A stretch of 30,613 bases of DNA from an uncultured Verrucomicrobiota bacterium (GTDB lineage: Bacteria; Verrucomicrobiota; Verrucomicrobiia; Limisphaerales; UBA9464). Positions 17,266-25,266 of the stretch are shown here, piece by piece; position 1 is the stretch's first letter; the number at the start of each line of letters is the position of its first letter. The stretch lies in the NCBI GenBank assembly GCA_903925515.1, contig CAIYFP010000313.1, forward strand, positions 1 to 30,613. Reading direction: 5' to 3'. The position numbers and the translations under genes were made by a program. Below the pieces are notes generated by a model that worked only from the letters and a program-made list of their open reading frames with translations, made no database searches and was not told where the DNA came from.

Positions 17266-19146
17266 TCATGGCGCCTCGCGAACCACCACCTCGCGGTCGG
17301 CATCGGGCACCGGCACCACTTGGTCGCGCCCGTCGGGCCAGCGCACCTGCAATCCTTCCACCCGCGTCGCCCCGCCAAGCCCGAGGTGAACCGGCAGCTC
17401 GCTCTGGGAGAGGTAGCTCCGCGTGGGCATCACATGGCGGGCCAGCACCTTGCCCCCAACGCGCGCCCGGACCCATGCGCCGATGGCGCCCGTGTTGCCA
17501 TGGCGCCCGACAAGGCGAAGCCGAAGCCAATGGTGGCCGGTCTCCTGGTCGTTGCGCAGGACGACCGCCGGGCCGCCGCATTGCGTGATCACCACGTCCG
17601 GGTCCCCGTCCCGGTCGAAGTCCGCGCACGCGCTCCCGCGCCCGACCCGTGGCACGAACAGGTCGGGCCCGGCCTCGGCGGGCTCGACCGGGACGAAGGC
17701 GGGGCCGGAGCCGGCGTTCCAGAACAACTGGGCGGGCTGGCGGTACCGGACCTCGGGCTGGAGACGCTCCATTTGCTCCTCGATGTGGCCGTTCGCCGTG
17801 AGCAGGTCGAGGCGCCCGTCAAGGTCGTAGTCGAGGAAGAACAGCCCGAACTTGAGGAGCTGCCGGCTCGCCGCGCCCAGCCCCTCCGGCATGGCCTCGT
17901 CCGTGAACACAAGCTGGTCCCGTGACGGCTGCGACACGTAGAGGGCGTTCATCTCGTTCGCGAAGTTGCCAATCGCGATCCCCAGCGCGTCGTCGTCCCG
18001 GAAACGCGCGACGTCGATGCCCATCGCGCCCCGCGGATGGCCATACGCGTCGAAGGCAATGCCCGCCGCCACGCCCACCTCGGCGAACGTGCCGTCGTGG
18101 CGGTTGGTGAAGACCATGTTCTGCACGGTGTCGTTGGCGACCACGAGGTCCATCCAGCCGTCGTCGTTGAGGTCGATGGGCGCGACGGCAAGGGACTTGG
18201 CAAGGGGCTGGCCGTTGGCGGGGTTTCGCACCCGCAGGCCCGAGCCCTCCGTGGCGTCCCGGAAGCGCGGCGCCCCGCCCGCCGGCGTCTCGTTCAAGAA
18301 GAGCCTCGGCATCGTCCCCGTGTAGCTCCACGGCTGCCCGTACGCCCGCCCCAGCCCCGGCAACGTCGTGTTCACCCGGCGGTCCACCTCCGGCGACCAC
18401 TCCACGTAGTGCGCAAGAAACAGGTCAAGGTCGCCGTCCCGGTCCACGTCCACCCACGCCGCCGCCGTGCTCCACCCCGTGTCCAGCGGGATGCCCGCCG
18501 CCGTCGTCACGTCCTCGAACCGTCCATGGCCATGGTTGCGCCACAGCCGGTTGGCCCCCACCCCCGTCAACAGCACGTCCACAAGGCCGTCCCCGTCCAT
18601 GTCCCCGCACGCCACGCCCATCCCATGCAACGACTCCTCAAGCCCAGACCCCGCCGTCACGTCCGTGAACCGCATCGGCCCCCCCGGCCGCGTGTCGTTC
18701 CGGTACAACGCCGCCGTCGTCGCAGGCGCATCCCTCCCCCACCCCCTGCCGTTCACGAACAACAGGTCCGCGTCCCCGTCGCCGTCCATGTCGAACGCCG
18801 CCACCCCAGCCCCCATCGTCTCGGGCAGGAACTTGTCCCCGGCGGCGCCGTTGGCATGCACGAACCGCACCCCGCAGTCGGTGGTGACGTCCGTGAACCG
18901 CACCGAGGGCGGCCGGGAGACCTTGGCGTCGGTCCGGGGCGACCCGGCGGCCCGGACGGCGGCGCCGGGCGCGCGCGACCACCATGCGATCGCGCCGACC
19001 GCCAGCAGGCCCAACGCCAGCAAGGCCATGATGGACCTTTGCAGCGCGCGAGCGGAGGCCTCCTCGTCCTCGTGCACGCCCTCCATGGGCCCGCCCGGTC
19101 CGTCCCATGGGTCCGGCAACCCAAGGTTGGGCCGGGAGTCAGGCAT
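17266..19146 (-). CDS. CRTAC1 family protein (FG-GAP/VCBS repeats with ASPIC-UnbV domain)
   Basis: Protein of 626 aa anchored by one N-terminal membrane segment (about residues 38-56) and otherwise predicted to lie outside the cytoplasm. Several propeller blades have calcium-binding FG-GAP/VCBS-type loops (FDMDGDGDADLL, GDMDGDGLVDVLL, VDVDRDGDLDLFL, LDYDLDGRLDLL, ADFDRDGDPDVV). The C-terminus is an ASPIC/UnbV domain (GNTGAIGAWVRARVGG to HLGLGGATRVEGLQVRWPDG). Proteins of this type are common in Planctomycetota and Verrucomicrobiota and are assumed to take part in surface binding or adhesion, but no reaction is established. Its ATG lies inside the 3' end of the upstream CII-like gene (8-nt overlap, 19139-19146), so the two are translationally coupled. 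Confidence 0.9.
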   Translation of the reverse strand: MPDSRPNLGLPDPWDGPGGPMEGVHEDEEASARALQRSIMALLALGLLAVGAIAWWSRAPGAAVRAAGSPRTDAKVSRPPSVRFTDVTTDCGVRFVHANGAAGDKFLPETMGAGVAAFDMDGDGDADLLFVNGRGWGRDAPATTAALYRNDTRPGGPMRFTDVTAGSGLEESLHGMGVACGDMDGDGLVDVLLTGVGANRLWRNHGHGRFEDVTTAAGIPLDTGWSTAAAWVDVDRDGDLDLFLAHYVEWSPEVDRRVNTTLPGLGRAYGQPWSYTGTMPRLFLNETPAGGAPRFRDATEGSGLRVRNPANGQPLAKSLAVAPIDLNDDGWMDLVVANDTVQNMVFTNRHDGTFAEVGVAAGIAFDAYGHPRGAMGIDVARFRDDDALGIAIGNFANEMNALYVSQPSRDQLVFTDEAMPEGLGAASRQLLKFGLFFLDYDLDGRLDLLTANGHIEEQMERLQPEVRYRQPAQLFWNAGSGPAFVPVEPAEAGPDLFVPRVGRGSACADFDRDGDPDVVITQCGGPAVVLRNDQETGHHWLRLRLVGRHGNTGAIGAWVRARVGGKVLARHVMPTRSYLSQSELPVHLGLGGATRVEGLQVRWPDGRDQVVPVPDADREVVVREAP

Positions 19147-19612
19147 GGTCCCCGGCGGGCGGTCGCAACCCCGCGAAGTTCCCGGACTCGCACGACCGAA
19201 CGAACGTCTCGGTCACCCCCTTCAACTGCTCCCACCGCACGCGGATCCTGGAGGCCTCCGCCGGGTTGATCGTGTTGTCCGACGCGGCCGCCGCGACGAC
19301 GGCCAGCAGGTCCGCGAACTCCTGCACGATCTCGTTGGTGGCGGGAATCAAGTGGTCGGGGCGCGGATGCCGCGCCTTGGGGTTCTGGATGAAGAACCCG
19401 CCGGAACGTTCGCAGAGCCACTGGAGGATGCGCGCGTCGCCCGTGGACTGGATGACCTGGTCGATGCGGTCCAGCGGGTTGTGCGCGGGCGCGTCCGGCA
19501 CGGGCGGCTCGGCCCATTTGTACACCAACGACAAGGACAGGTTCATGTCCGAGGCGACCTGCTTGGCCGAGGTGACCTTGAGGGCCTCGCGCAGCACTTC
19601 GTGGGACTCCAT
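19139..19612 (-). CDS. CII-like helix-turn-helix regulatory protein
   Basis: Protein of 157 aa. The N-terminus carries a helix-turn-helix-like segment (about residues 14-36: SAKQVASDMNLSLSLVYKWAEP). This is the pattern of the 'phage regulatory protein CII' family, in which KQxAxxLxxSxSxxYKW is typical. The C-terminal part (about 95-145) is helical and contains the DNTINPAEASRIRVRWEQL segment of that family. Such proteins occur in many genomes without a phage nearby, and no phage gene is visible here. The ATG at 19612 (MESHEVLREAL) is chosen because it opens the domain. It overlaps the CRTAC1 gene by 8 nt, and a 14-bp palindrome lies 45 nt upstream. It may regulate its own operon, though this is an inference. 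Confidence 0.75.
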   Translation of the reverse strand: MESHEVLREALKVTSAKQVASDMNLSLSLVYKWAEPPVPDAPAHNPLDRIDQVIQSTGDARILQWLCERSGGFFIQNPKARHPRPDHLIPATNEIVQEFADLLAVVAAAASDNTINPAEASRIRVRWEQLKGVTETFVRSCESGNFAGLRPPAGDHA

Positions 19613-19656
19613 GACCGCGTTGTGAACCGGGCGCAGGGCCGCCGCAAGGAGCAATT

Positions 19657-19670
19657 GGCGGGCGCCCGCC
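19657..19670. promoter_or_regulatory. 14-bp perfect palindrome in the CII-like/ArnT-like divergent region
   Basis: GGCGGGCGCCCGCC is self-complementary and sits in the 128-base region between the divergent starts at 19612 (minus) and 19741 (plus). It could be an operator for the adjacent helix-turn-helix protein. In DNA this GC-rich, palindromes of this length are expected a few times per 30 kb by chance, so the assignment rests on its position only. Confidence 0.3.
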
Positions 19671-19740
19671 CCCGGGAACAAGGCACGGCCGGCCGCACGC
19701 CACGGGAACCTTCCCTTGCGCGGGATGCCCGCCCCATGCC

Positions 19741-21273
19741 ATGCCGGGGGGCGTGGCCGACGCCTCGACCCCATTGCCCGCCGATGCACCGCGCGGGTTT
19801 TCGCCCCGCTCCTTGATCACGGGGGCCGCCGCGGCCCTCGCCGTCGTCCTCTACCTCGGGCTCGGCACCGCAACGCTCCCGCTCATGGACCGGGACGAGC
19901 CCCGCTTCGCGGAGGCCTCGCGCGAGATGCTTGCGAGCGGCGACTGGATCGTGCCGCGCCTCAACGGGAACCATCGGTTCGACAAGCCGCCGCTCATCTA
20001 CTGGATGCAGGCCGCGTGCCTGCGCGTGCTGGGACCCACCGAGCTGGCAACACGGCTGCCGTCGGTCGCCTGCGCCGCGCTGACCGCGCTCGTCACGGGC
20101 CTTTGGGCAACGCGCATGGCCCATGCCCGCGCCGGCCTGCTCGCCGCCGCCATCCTCCTGACCTGCCCCCAGTTCTACGTCCATGCCCACCTCGCCGTGG
20201 CCGACATGGCCATGATCCTGTTCTTCGTCATCGCGAGCTGGTGCGGATGGGAGCTCCTGCGGCCGGGACGCGGGAGGTTGGCCGCGGACGGCTGGTTCTG
20301 GGGGTTGGTGGTGGCCTTGGGCATGGGATTCCTTGCGAAGGGACCCGTCGCATGGCTGCCCGTGGTGCCCCTTGCATGGGCGCGCCGGCAGATGCGTGCC
20401 GCCCCCGCCCGCCCGGAACGTGCACGGGCATGGGAAATCGCCGTCGCCCTCGTCGCGGTCCTCGGCATCGTGGGCGCATGGGGCATCCCGGCGCTCGCCC
20501 AAACCCGGGGCGAGTACTGGAACGTCGGCATGGGCAAGCACGTGGTCGCAAGGTCCGTCGGCGTGATGGAAGGCCATGGCCTGAAGGGATGGCTCGGCTA
20601 CCTCGGCTCGCTGCCGTTTTACGTCCTGACGTTCCCCCTCGGCTTCCTTCCGTGGTCGCCCCTGCTTATTCGGAGCCTGTGCCTCCAGCGCCCGTGGCGG
20701 GACACGAGCATCCCCATCCATGCCCGCTACCTGCTCGGCGGGGCGGCGCTCGTGTTCGTCGTGTTCACCCTCGTCCGCACCAAGCTGCCGCATTACACGC
20801 TCCCGGCGTTTCCCTTGCTGGCCGTCTGGCTCGCCGTGCAACTGGACCGCGAGGGAATCCCGGCGCGCCGCCTCGCCCGGATCGCGGGCGGCGCCGCGCT
20901 GGTCCTCGCGTTGCTGGCCGGGATCATCCTGCCGTGGGTCTCCTCGCGTCTCGTCGCCCGCGAATTGCAACGCGTCGCGACCCCCCTCATCCGGCCCGGC
21001 TGCGCCGTCGCCACGGTCGGGTTCGGCGAGCCCAGCGTGTACTGGTACCTCCGCCCGGACGACGGCCCATGGGTCCGGCACCTCGCCGACGAAGCGGAGG
21101 CCGAGGCCTTCCTGCGCTCGCCCGGGCCACGCCTGGTGGTGGTGTCGGACCCGTCCCGTGCCGACGCCCTCGCCGCACGCGTCCCGGGGCTGAGGCGGGC
21201 GAACGCCTCCGGCTGGAGCCCGGTCAACGGCCGGCGCGTCGGGCTTTCGCTGCTCGCCGGCGGGCAGCCATGA
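19741..21273 (+). CDS. ArnT-like glycosyltransferase (GT-C, dolichyl-phosphate-mannosyltransferase superfamily)
   Basis: Integral membrane protein of 510 aa with about 10-12 hydrophobic segments and a soluble C-terminal part. The first periplasmic loop has the acidic motif DRDEPRFAEASREML, followed by RFDKPPLIYWMQAA. GFLAKGPVAWLPV and TKLPHYTLPAFPLLAVWLA occur later. All are landmarks of ArnT/PMT-type enzymes that move a sugar from a polyprenyl-phosphate carrier to lipid A or another acceptor on the periplasmic side. The sugar and acceptor cannot be told, and I would not assume aminoarabinose, because no arn genes are near. The ATG at 19741 lies five bases after another ATG in a different frame. 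It stands alone on the plus strand. Confidence 0.85.
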   Translation: MPGGVADASTPLPADAPRGFSPRSLITGAAAALAVVLYLGLGTATLPLMDRDEPRFAEASREMLASGDWIVPRLNGNHRFDKPPLIYWMQAACLRVLGPTELATRLPSVACAALTALVTGLWATRMAHARAGLLAAAILLTCPQFYVHAHLAVADMAMILFFVIASWCGWELLRPGRGRLAADGWFWGLVVALGMGFLAKGPVAWLPVVPLAWARRQMRAAPARPERARAWEIAVALVAVLGIVGAWGIPALAQTRGEYWNVGMGKHVVARSVGVMEGHGLKGWLGYLGSLPFYVLTFPLGFLPWSPLLIRSLCLQRPWRDTSIPIHARYLLGGAALVFVVFTLVRTKLPHYTLPAFPLLAVWLAVQLDREGIPARRLARIAGGAALVLALLAGIILPWVSSRLVARELQRVATPLIRPGCAVATVGFGEPSVYWYLRPDDGPWVRHLADEAEAEAFLRSPGPRLVVVSDPSRADALAARVPGLRRANASGWSPVNGRRVGLSLLAGGQP

Positions 21274-21496
21274 CGGAGCGGTGGCCGGAAGCTCCAGGGT
21301 CGCCGCCCATGAAGCCGCGGGTTGGCCGCCCGGGAAGGGTTCACCCGGCGCATTCACCCGGCCTTGCTTGGGTCCGGATCGTGGAGGCGCAGGCGTGGTT
21401 CCCGAAGTTCATCAGGCGGGGAATGCCCCACGCAGGGATGCGGAGACGCCAGGGATTCCGGGGCCATGGAGCGCGGGCCCGGGACCGCCCCGGCCC
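21274..21496. other. Convergent intergenic region between the ArnT-like gene and chrA
   Basis: This is the longest non-coding stretch (223 bases), lying between two converging genes. A possible stem pairs CGCCcGGG (21328-21334, one bulged base) with CCCGGCG (21344-21350) around a 9-nt loop and might act as a terminator, but no T-run follows in either direction. No RNA gene or small coding frame with support was seen. Confidence 0.3.
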
Positions 21497-22666
21497 TCAG
21501 CGCATTCCCGTCATCCATCCCCAGCCGGCGCACGCCACGACAATCCATGCAGGGGAAACCCGTCCGGATGCGAGCGCCATCCATGCCGCCACGCCCGGCA
21601 GCAGGTCGCCCCATCCATGGATGGCGCCGGGCCAGACCACCCCGGCCCACGCCGCGCCCAGCAAGCCCACGACGGCCGCGCTCGCCCCGGACACGGCCCT
21701 GGCCGCCCACCGCCGGCGCGCGAGCGACGCCCATGACGGCGCAACCGCCGAGAGGAGCAACAGGCCGGGAAGAAAGATGGCCGCAAGGCCAGCAAGGGCG
21801 CCGGGCCATCCACCGACCCGCATCCCAAGGTAGGCCGCGAGGGTGAACATCGGGCCCGGCATGGCCTGCGCGGCACCATAGCCGGCGAGGAACTCATCCC
21901 GGGTGCACAAGCCCGGCGTCACCACCGCCTCCTCAAGGAGCGGCAACACCACGTGGCCACCGCCGAAGACCATGGCGCCCGCCCGGTAAAACGCCCCCGG
22001 CCAGCCCCGCCATGCAAGGCTCGCGGCCAGCAGGCAGGCCGCCATGCCAAGGCACGCGGCCGCCTGCCATCGGCCCATTTGAACCGCCTCGCACGCCCAG
22101 CAGGGCCATGCCTCGCGTCGCGACCCGAGGGCGCCGGCCAAGGCGCCGGCCAGCACGATCCATGGCTGGGCCGCGTGCCCGCCCGGGGCCATCCATGCGG
22201 CGAGGCCCGCCAACCCCGCGATCGCCCACTCGGTCCATGCCCGGCCCATCGCGCGGGCCATGCCTTGCACGGCATGACCCACGACGGCCCATGCGGCGAC
22301 CTGGAGTCCACGCAGCGCGCCGTCGGCCATGCCCCCGTCCCATCGTGGCAACGCCCATGCCAACGCGGCCATCAGCAGGCCCGACGGCGCCATGAACGCA
22401 AGGAACGCCATCCAGCCCCCGAGCCAGCCGGCCCGGCTCCAGCCGAGGCAGAACGCCAGTTGGGTGCTCGAGGGCCCGGGCAGGAATTGGCATAGGGCCA
22501 CCCATCCCGCATAGCCCGCCTCGTCCAGCCACCGGCGCTTCCCCACGAGCTCCGACCGAAAATGCCCCACGTGGGCCACCGGCCCCCCGAACGACGTCAA
22601 CCCCAGCCCAAGAAAGACGAGGGCGACCCCGGCCAAGCTTCTCCTTGCATCGCCGCGCCCCGCCAT
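21497..22666 (-). CDS. chrA: Chromate transporter ChrA (long, two-domain)
   Basis: Membrane protein of 389 aa of the long-chain CHR family, which expels chromate. Both halves are present. The N-terminal half has TSFGGPVAHVGHFRSELV, then RRWLDEAGYAGWVALCQFLPGPSSTQLAF. The C-terminal half has MVFGGGHVVLPLLEEAVV followed by FLAGYGAAQAMPGPMFTLAAYLG. These FGG-x-H/PGP patterns are the family hallmarks. The ATG at 22666 lies 31 nt after the ftsZ stop on the same strand, so chrA may be read from the division cluster. The region is very rich in CATG tetranucleotides. The real physiological anion may be other than chromate. Confidence 0.92.
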   Translation of the reverse strand: MAGRGDARRSLAGVALVFLGLGLTSFGGPVAHVGHFRSELVGKRRWLDEAGYAGWVALCQFLPGPSSTQLAFCLGWSRAGWLGGWMAFLAFMAPSGLLMAALAWALPRWDGGMADGALRGLQVAAWAVVGHAVQGMARAMGRAWTEWAIAGLAGLAAWMAPGGHAAQPWIVLAGALAGALGSRREAWPCWACEAVQMGRWQAAACLGMAACLLAASLAWRGWPGAFYRAGAMVFGGGHVVLPLLEEAVVTPGLCTRDEFLAGYGAAQAMPGPMFTLAAYLGMRVGGWPGALAGLAAIFLPGLLLLSAVAPSWASLARRRWAARAVSGASAAVVGLLGAAWAGVVWPGAIHGWGDLLPGVAAWMALASGRVSPAWIVVACAGWGWMTGMR

Positions 22667-22697
22667 CGTGTCGCCTTGGGTGCCCGTGCGCGGGACA

Positions 22698-24041
22698 CTA
22701 GTTCAGGCTGATCCGCTTCCGGATGAACGTGGGCACGTCGTAGTCCTGCCCGTCGAGGATCGTCGCCTCCGTCTTCTCAAACCGCCCGCGGCTCACGAAG
22801 TCGAACTCGAACACCGATTGGACCGCCCGACGTCTGCGGCCGGGGCCTCGGCCGGACCTCTCGATGACCCGTTGCCTCTGCTCCACGGTCAGCTGGGGAG
22901 CCGGTGGAACCAACGCCCCGCTCGCCCGGCCCGGCACCGGGGTCACGTCCGGCAATTCCGCGCCGAGGCCCATGTCCACCGGGGACGACGACGCCTTGGC
23001 GTCGTCCCGGCTGGCGGCCGGCGTGGACCCCGGGGCTGCCTCGGGCAAGGGCGCGGTGCCGCCGACGGACGCGACGAGCGTGAGCTCCATGCGGCCGCCC
23101 ATCCCCGGCTCGACGCTGGTGCCAAGGACCACCTGGGCCTGGCCGCAATGCTGCTGGACGACGGTGAACGCGCGCTCGATGTCGCAGAACGGGACGTCGG
23201 TGCCCGCCACGGCGGACAAGACGACGGCGTCGGCCTCCGCGAGGAGGCGTCCATGGCCGAGGAACGGATGCTTCAGCAACGCCTCCACGGCGACATGGGC
23301 GCGTGGGTCGCCGGAGCCCTCCGCCCACGCGAGCACGCTCTCGGTGTGACGCCCGCGGAGGAGCCGTTCCAGGGTCGCGAAGTCGAGCCGGATGAGGCCG
23401 GGCCGCATCAGCATTCGCCACAGGCCGCGCACGCCGTCCACCATGAGGCCGTTGGCGGCCGCGAAGACCTCGGGGGCCGTCGCGCGCTCGTCCACCACCT
23501 CAAGAACCCGCTGGTTCGGCACCATCAGCACGACGTCGGCCGCCGACTTGAGCAACTCGAGCCCTCGGCGTGCATGGCCGCCACGCAGCCTTCCCTCGCA
23601 CTCGAAGGGCAGCGTGGCCACGCCAAGGACGAGCGCACCGGCCTCGCGGGCGCACCGTGCGACGACGGGCCCGGCGCCGGTGCCCGTGCCGGCGCCGAGC
23701 CCGCACAGCACGAACACGACGCGCGCGCCGGCGACCATGCCGCGCACGGCCTCCACGGAGGCCTCCGCGGACGCCTGGCCGAGGGTGGGGTCGCCGCCCG
23801 AGCCCAGCCCGCGCGACGACGCCGACCCGAGGCGCACCTTGAACGGCGCCGCGGACCCCGCGAGGGCGGACACGTCCGAGTGACAGGCGACCACGTCCAT
23901 GCCGTGCAAGGCTTCCTTTCCGCACAACAGCTCCGCCGCATGGATCCCGGCGCGTCCCACCGCCAGCACCCGGAAGTCCTGCAACGGAACCTGCCCGGGC
24001 CCGGGCGTCCCGGACGGTTCGTGGGTCGCCGTGCCGTTCAT
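22698..24041 (-). CDS. ftsZ: Divergent cell-division protein FtsZ
   Basis: Protein of 447 aa, tubulin-like GTPase of the division ring. Recognisable parts are SRGLGSGGDPTLG (76-88), the signature GLGAGTGTG at 114-122, TLPFECEGRLRGGHARRGLE and the C-terminal peptide DYDVPTFIRKR (433-443), which would bind FtsA and other partners. A variable linker spans about 325-425. Key positions differ from standard FtsZ. The first glycine loop reads AVGRAGIHA in place of GVGGGGGNA. The catalytic T7 loop reads IRLDFAT (217-223) where E. coli has INVDFAD, so the Asn and the second Asp are replaced. FtsZ is known to be divergent in Verrucomicrobiota. The ATG at 24041 is 28 nt after the ftsA stop and has an AAAGGA upstream. 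The gene neighbourhood leaves little doubt about identity, while GTPase activity is less certain. Confidence 0.9.
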   Translation of the reverse strand: MNGTATHEPSGTPGPGQVPLQDFRVLAVGRAGIHAAELLCGKEALHGMDVVACHSDVSALAGSAAPFKVRLGSASSRGLGSGGDPTLGQASAEASVEAVRGMVAGARVVFVLCGLGAGTGTGAGPVVARCAREAGALVLGVATLPFECEGRLRGGHARRGLELLKSAADVVLMVPNQRVLEVVDERATAPEVFAAANGLMVDGVRGLWRMLMRPGLIRLDFATLERLLRGRHTESVLAWAEGSGDPRAHVAVEALLKHPFLGHGRLLAEADAVVLSAVAGTDVPFCDIERAFTVVQQHCGQAQVVLGTSVEPGMGGRMELTLVASVGGTAPLPEAAPGSTPAASRDDAKASSSPVDMGLGAELPDVTPVPGRASGALVPPAPQLTVEQRQRVIERSGRGPGRRRRAVQSVFEFDFVSRGRFEKTEATILDGQDYDVPTFIRKRISLN

Positions 24042-24052
24042 GGCTTGAGGGT

Positions 24053-24058
24053 TCCTTT
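24053..24058 (-). promoter_or_regulatory. Shine-Dalgarno-like site of ftsZ
   Basis: AAAGGA on the minus strand, with 11 nt to the ftsZ ATG. It is worth noting because most genes in this window have no clear Shine-Dalgarno, and ftsZ is the one gene of the ftsW-to-ftsZ run whose start does not overlap the previous stop. Confidence 0.4.
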
Positions 24059-24069
24059 CGTGATGCACG

Positions 24070-25266
24070 TCATCGGAGCCATCCTCCCAGCAACGAGAGG
24101 ATGCCTCGTTTCCTTGGGTCCGCGGGGCGCATGGCCCCGAACCTTGCCAGACCGATGGCGGTCGCAAACTCCGGATGCCCAAGGATGTCCACCGGGCCGG
24201 AGACGCCCTGCACATGGCCGACCGTTACGGGCAACTGGAAGATGCGGCGTGCCACCTCGACGATCCCCCGCGTCCGGGCTCCGCCGCCACAGAGGACGAC
24301 CCCGGCCCGGCACAGGTCCAGGGAGGGACCGACGGCTCGCGCCACCAGCTCGAGGGTTTCCTCGACCCGTGCCGACTGGATCAGCCGGAGCTGGGCAAGC
24401 GGGATCGTCCGCTCCGGAAGCCCGGGCTCGGCCGCCAACGACACCAGCTCGTCCGCCTCGTCGGCCCGCGCGCGGGTGGCGGCGCCGTGCGACACCTTGA
24501 GTTGCTCCGCGCGGCCCAGCGGGATCTTGAGCCCGATGGCGATGTCGTTGGTCACATGGTCGCCCCCCACGGCGAACGCGCCGCAGCCGCGCAGCACGGC
24601 GTCCCCGTACAGGGCGTACTCCGTGACGCCCGCGCCAAGGTCCACGACGAGCACGCCCATTTCCTTCTGCTGGGGCGAGAGCACGGCCAGCGCGCTCGCA
24701 AGCCCGTTGAACGCGACGTTCTCCACCACCAACTGCAGGGACTTCACCGCCCGCACCCCGGTCTCGATCCGGTTGCCTTGGCCATGCACGACATGCACGT
24801 GGGCCATCAACCGCGAGCCCACCATGCCCTCCGGGTTCGCCACGCCCTCGTGGTCGTCCACGGAGAAGTCCTGCCGGATCGTGTGCACCACGACATGGTC
24901 GCTGGGCACGCCCTTGGCTCGGGCGTTCTGGACCGCGTCCTGCACGTCTTCCGGCGTGATCTCGCGGCCTGCCGAGACGATGGGGTGAAGCCCCTGCTGC
25001 GTCTCGCCGCGCATGTGCGCGCCGGTCACCCCCAGGAAGGCGGACCGAATCTCCACGTCCGCCATCTGCTCCGCCTCCGCCACCGCGTCGCGGATGTCCT
25101 CGGACACCTTCAGGGCGTCCGTGATCTCCCCCTTTCGAACGCCGCGTGAACGCGCCTGCCCAAGGCCCAGCAAGCCGATGCCGCCGGGCAACAGCTCCGC
25201 CACGGCCACGCACACCTTGCTGGTCCCCACCTCCAACCCCACCACGATCGTTCCCCGTTCAGCCAT
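24070..25266 (-). CDS. ftsA: Cell-division protein FtsA
   Basis: Actin-like ATPase of 398 aa that ties FtsZ filaments to the inner face of the membrane. Phosphate-1 motif is VVGLEVGTSKVCVAVAEL near the start, phosphate-2 is VVDLGAGVTEYALY, and the adenosine motif is VVLCGGGARTRGI. The last residues (KRGILSLLGGWLR) are basic and hydrophobic in the manner of the FtsA membrane-targeting helix. The ATG at 25266 overlaps the ftsQ stop by 8 nt (25259-25266), and ftsZ follows after 28 nt, the usual dcw order. Confidence 0.94.
   Translation of the reverse strand: MAERGTIVVGLEVGTSKVCVAVAELLPGGIGLLGLGQARSRGVRKGEITDALKVSEDIRDAVAEAEQMADVEIRSAFLGVTGAHMRGETQQGLHPIVSAGREITPEDVQDAVQNARAKGVPSDHVVVHTIRQDFSVDDHEGVANPEGMVGSRLMAHVHVVHGQGNRIETGVRAVKSLQLVVENVAFNGLASALAVLSPQQKEMGVLVVDLGAGVTEYALYGDAVLRGCGAFAVGGDHVTNDIAIGLKIPLGRAEQLKVSHGAATRARADEADELVSLAAEPGLPERTIPLAQLRLIQSARVEETLELVARAVGPSLDLCRAGVVLCGGGARTRGIVEVARRIFQLPVTVGHVQGVSGPVDILGHPEFATAIGLARFGAMRPADPRKRGILSLLGGWLR

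Noticed and set aside
22698..24041. Reading the FtsZ-like protein as a non-FtsZ tubulin (such as the BtubA/B type)
   Set aside because: The C-terminal DYDVPTFIRKR peptide, the FtsZ-type order of motifs and its position after ftsA all support FtsZ.
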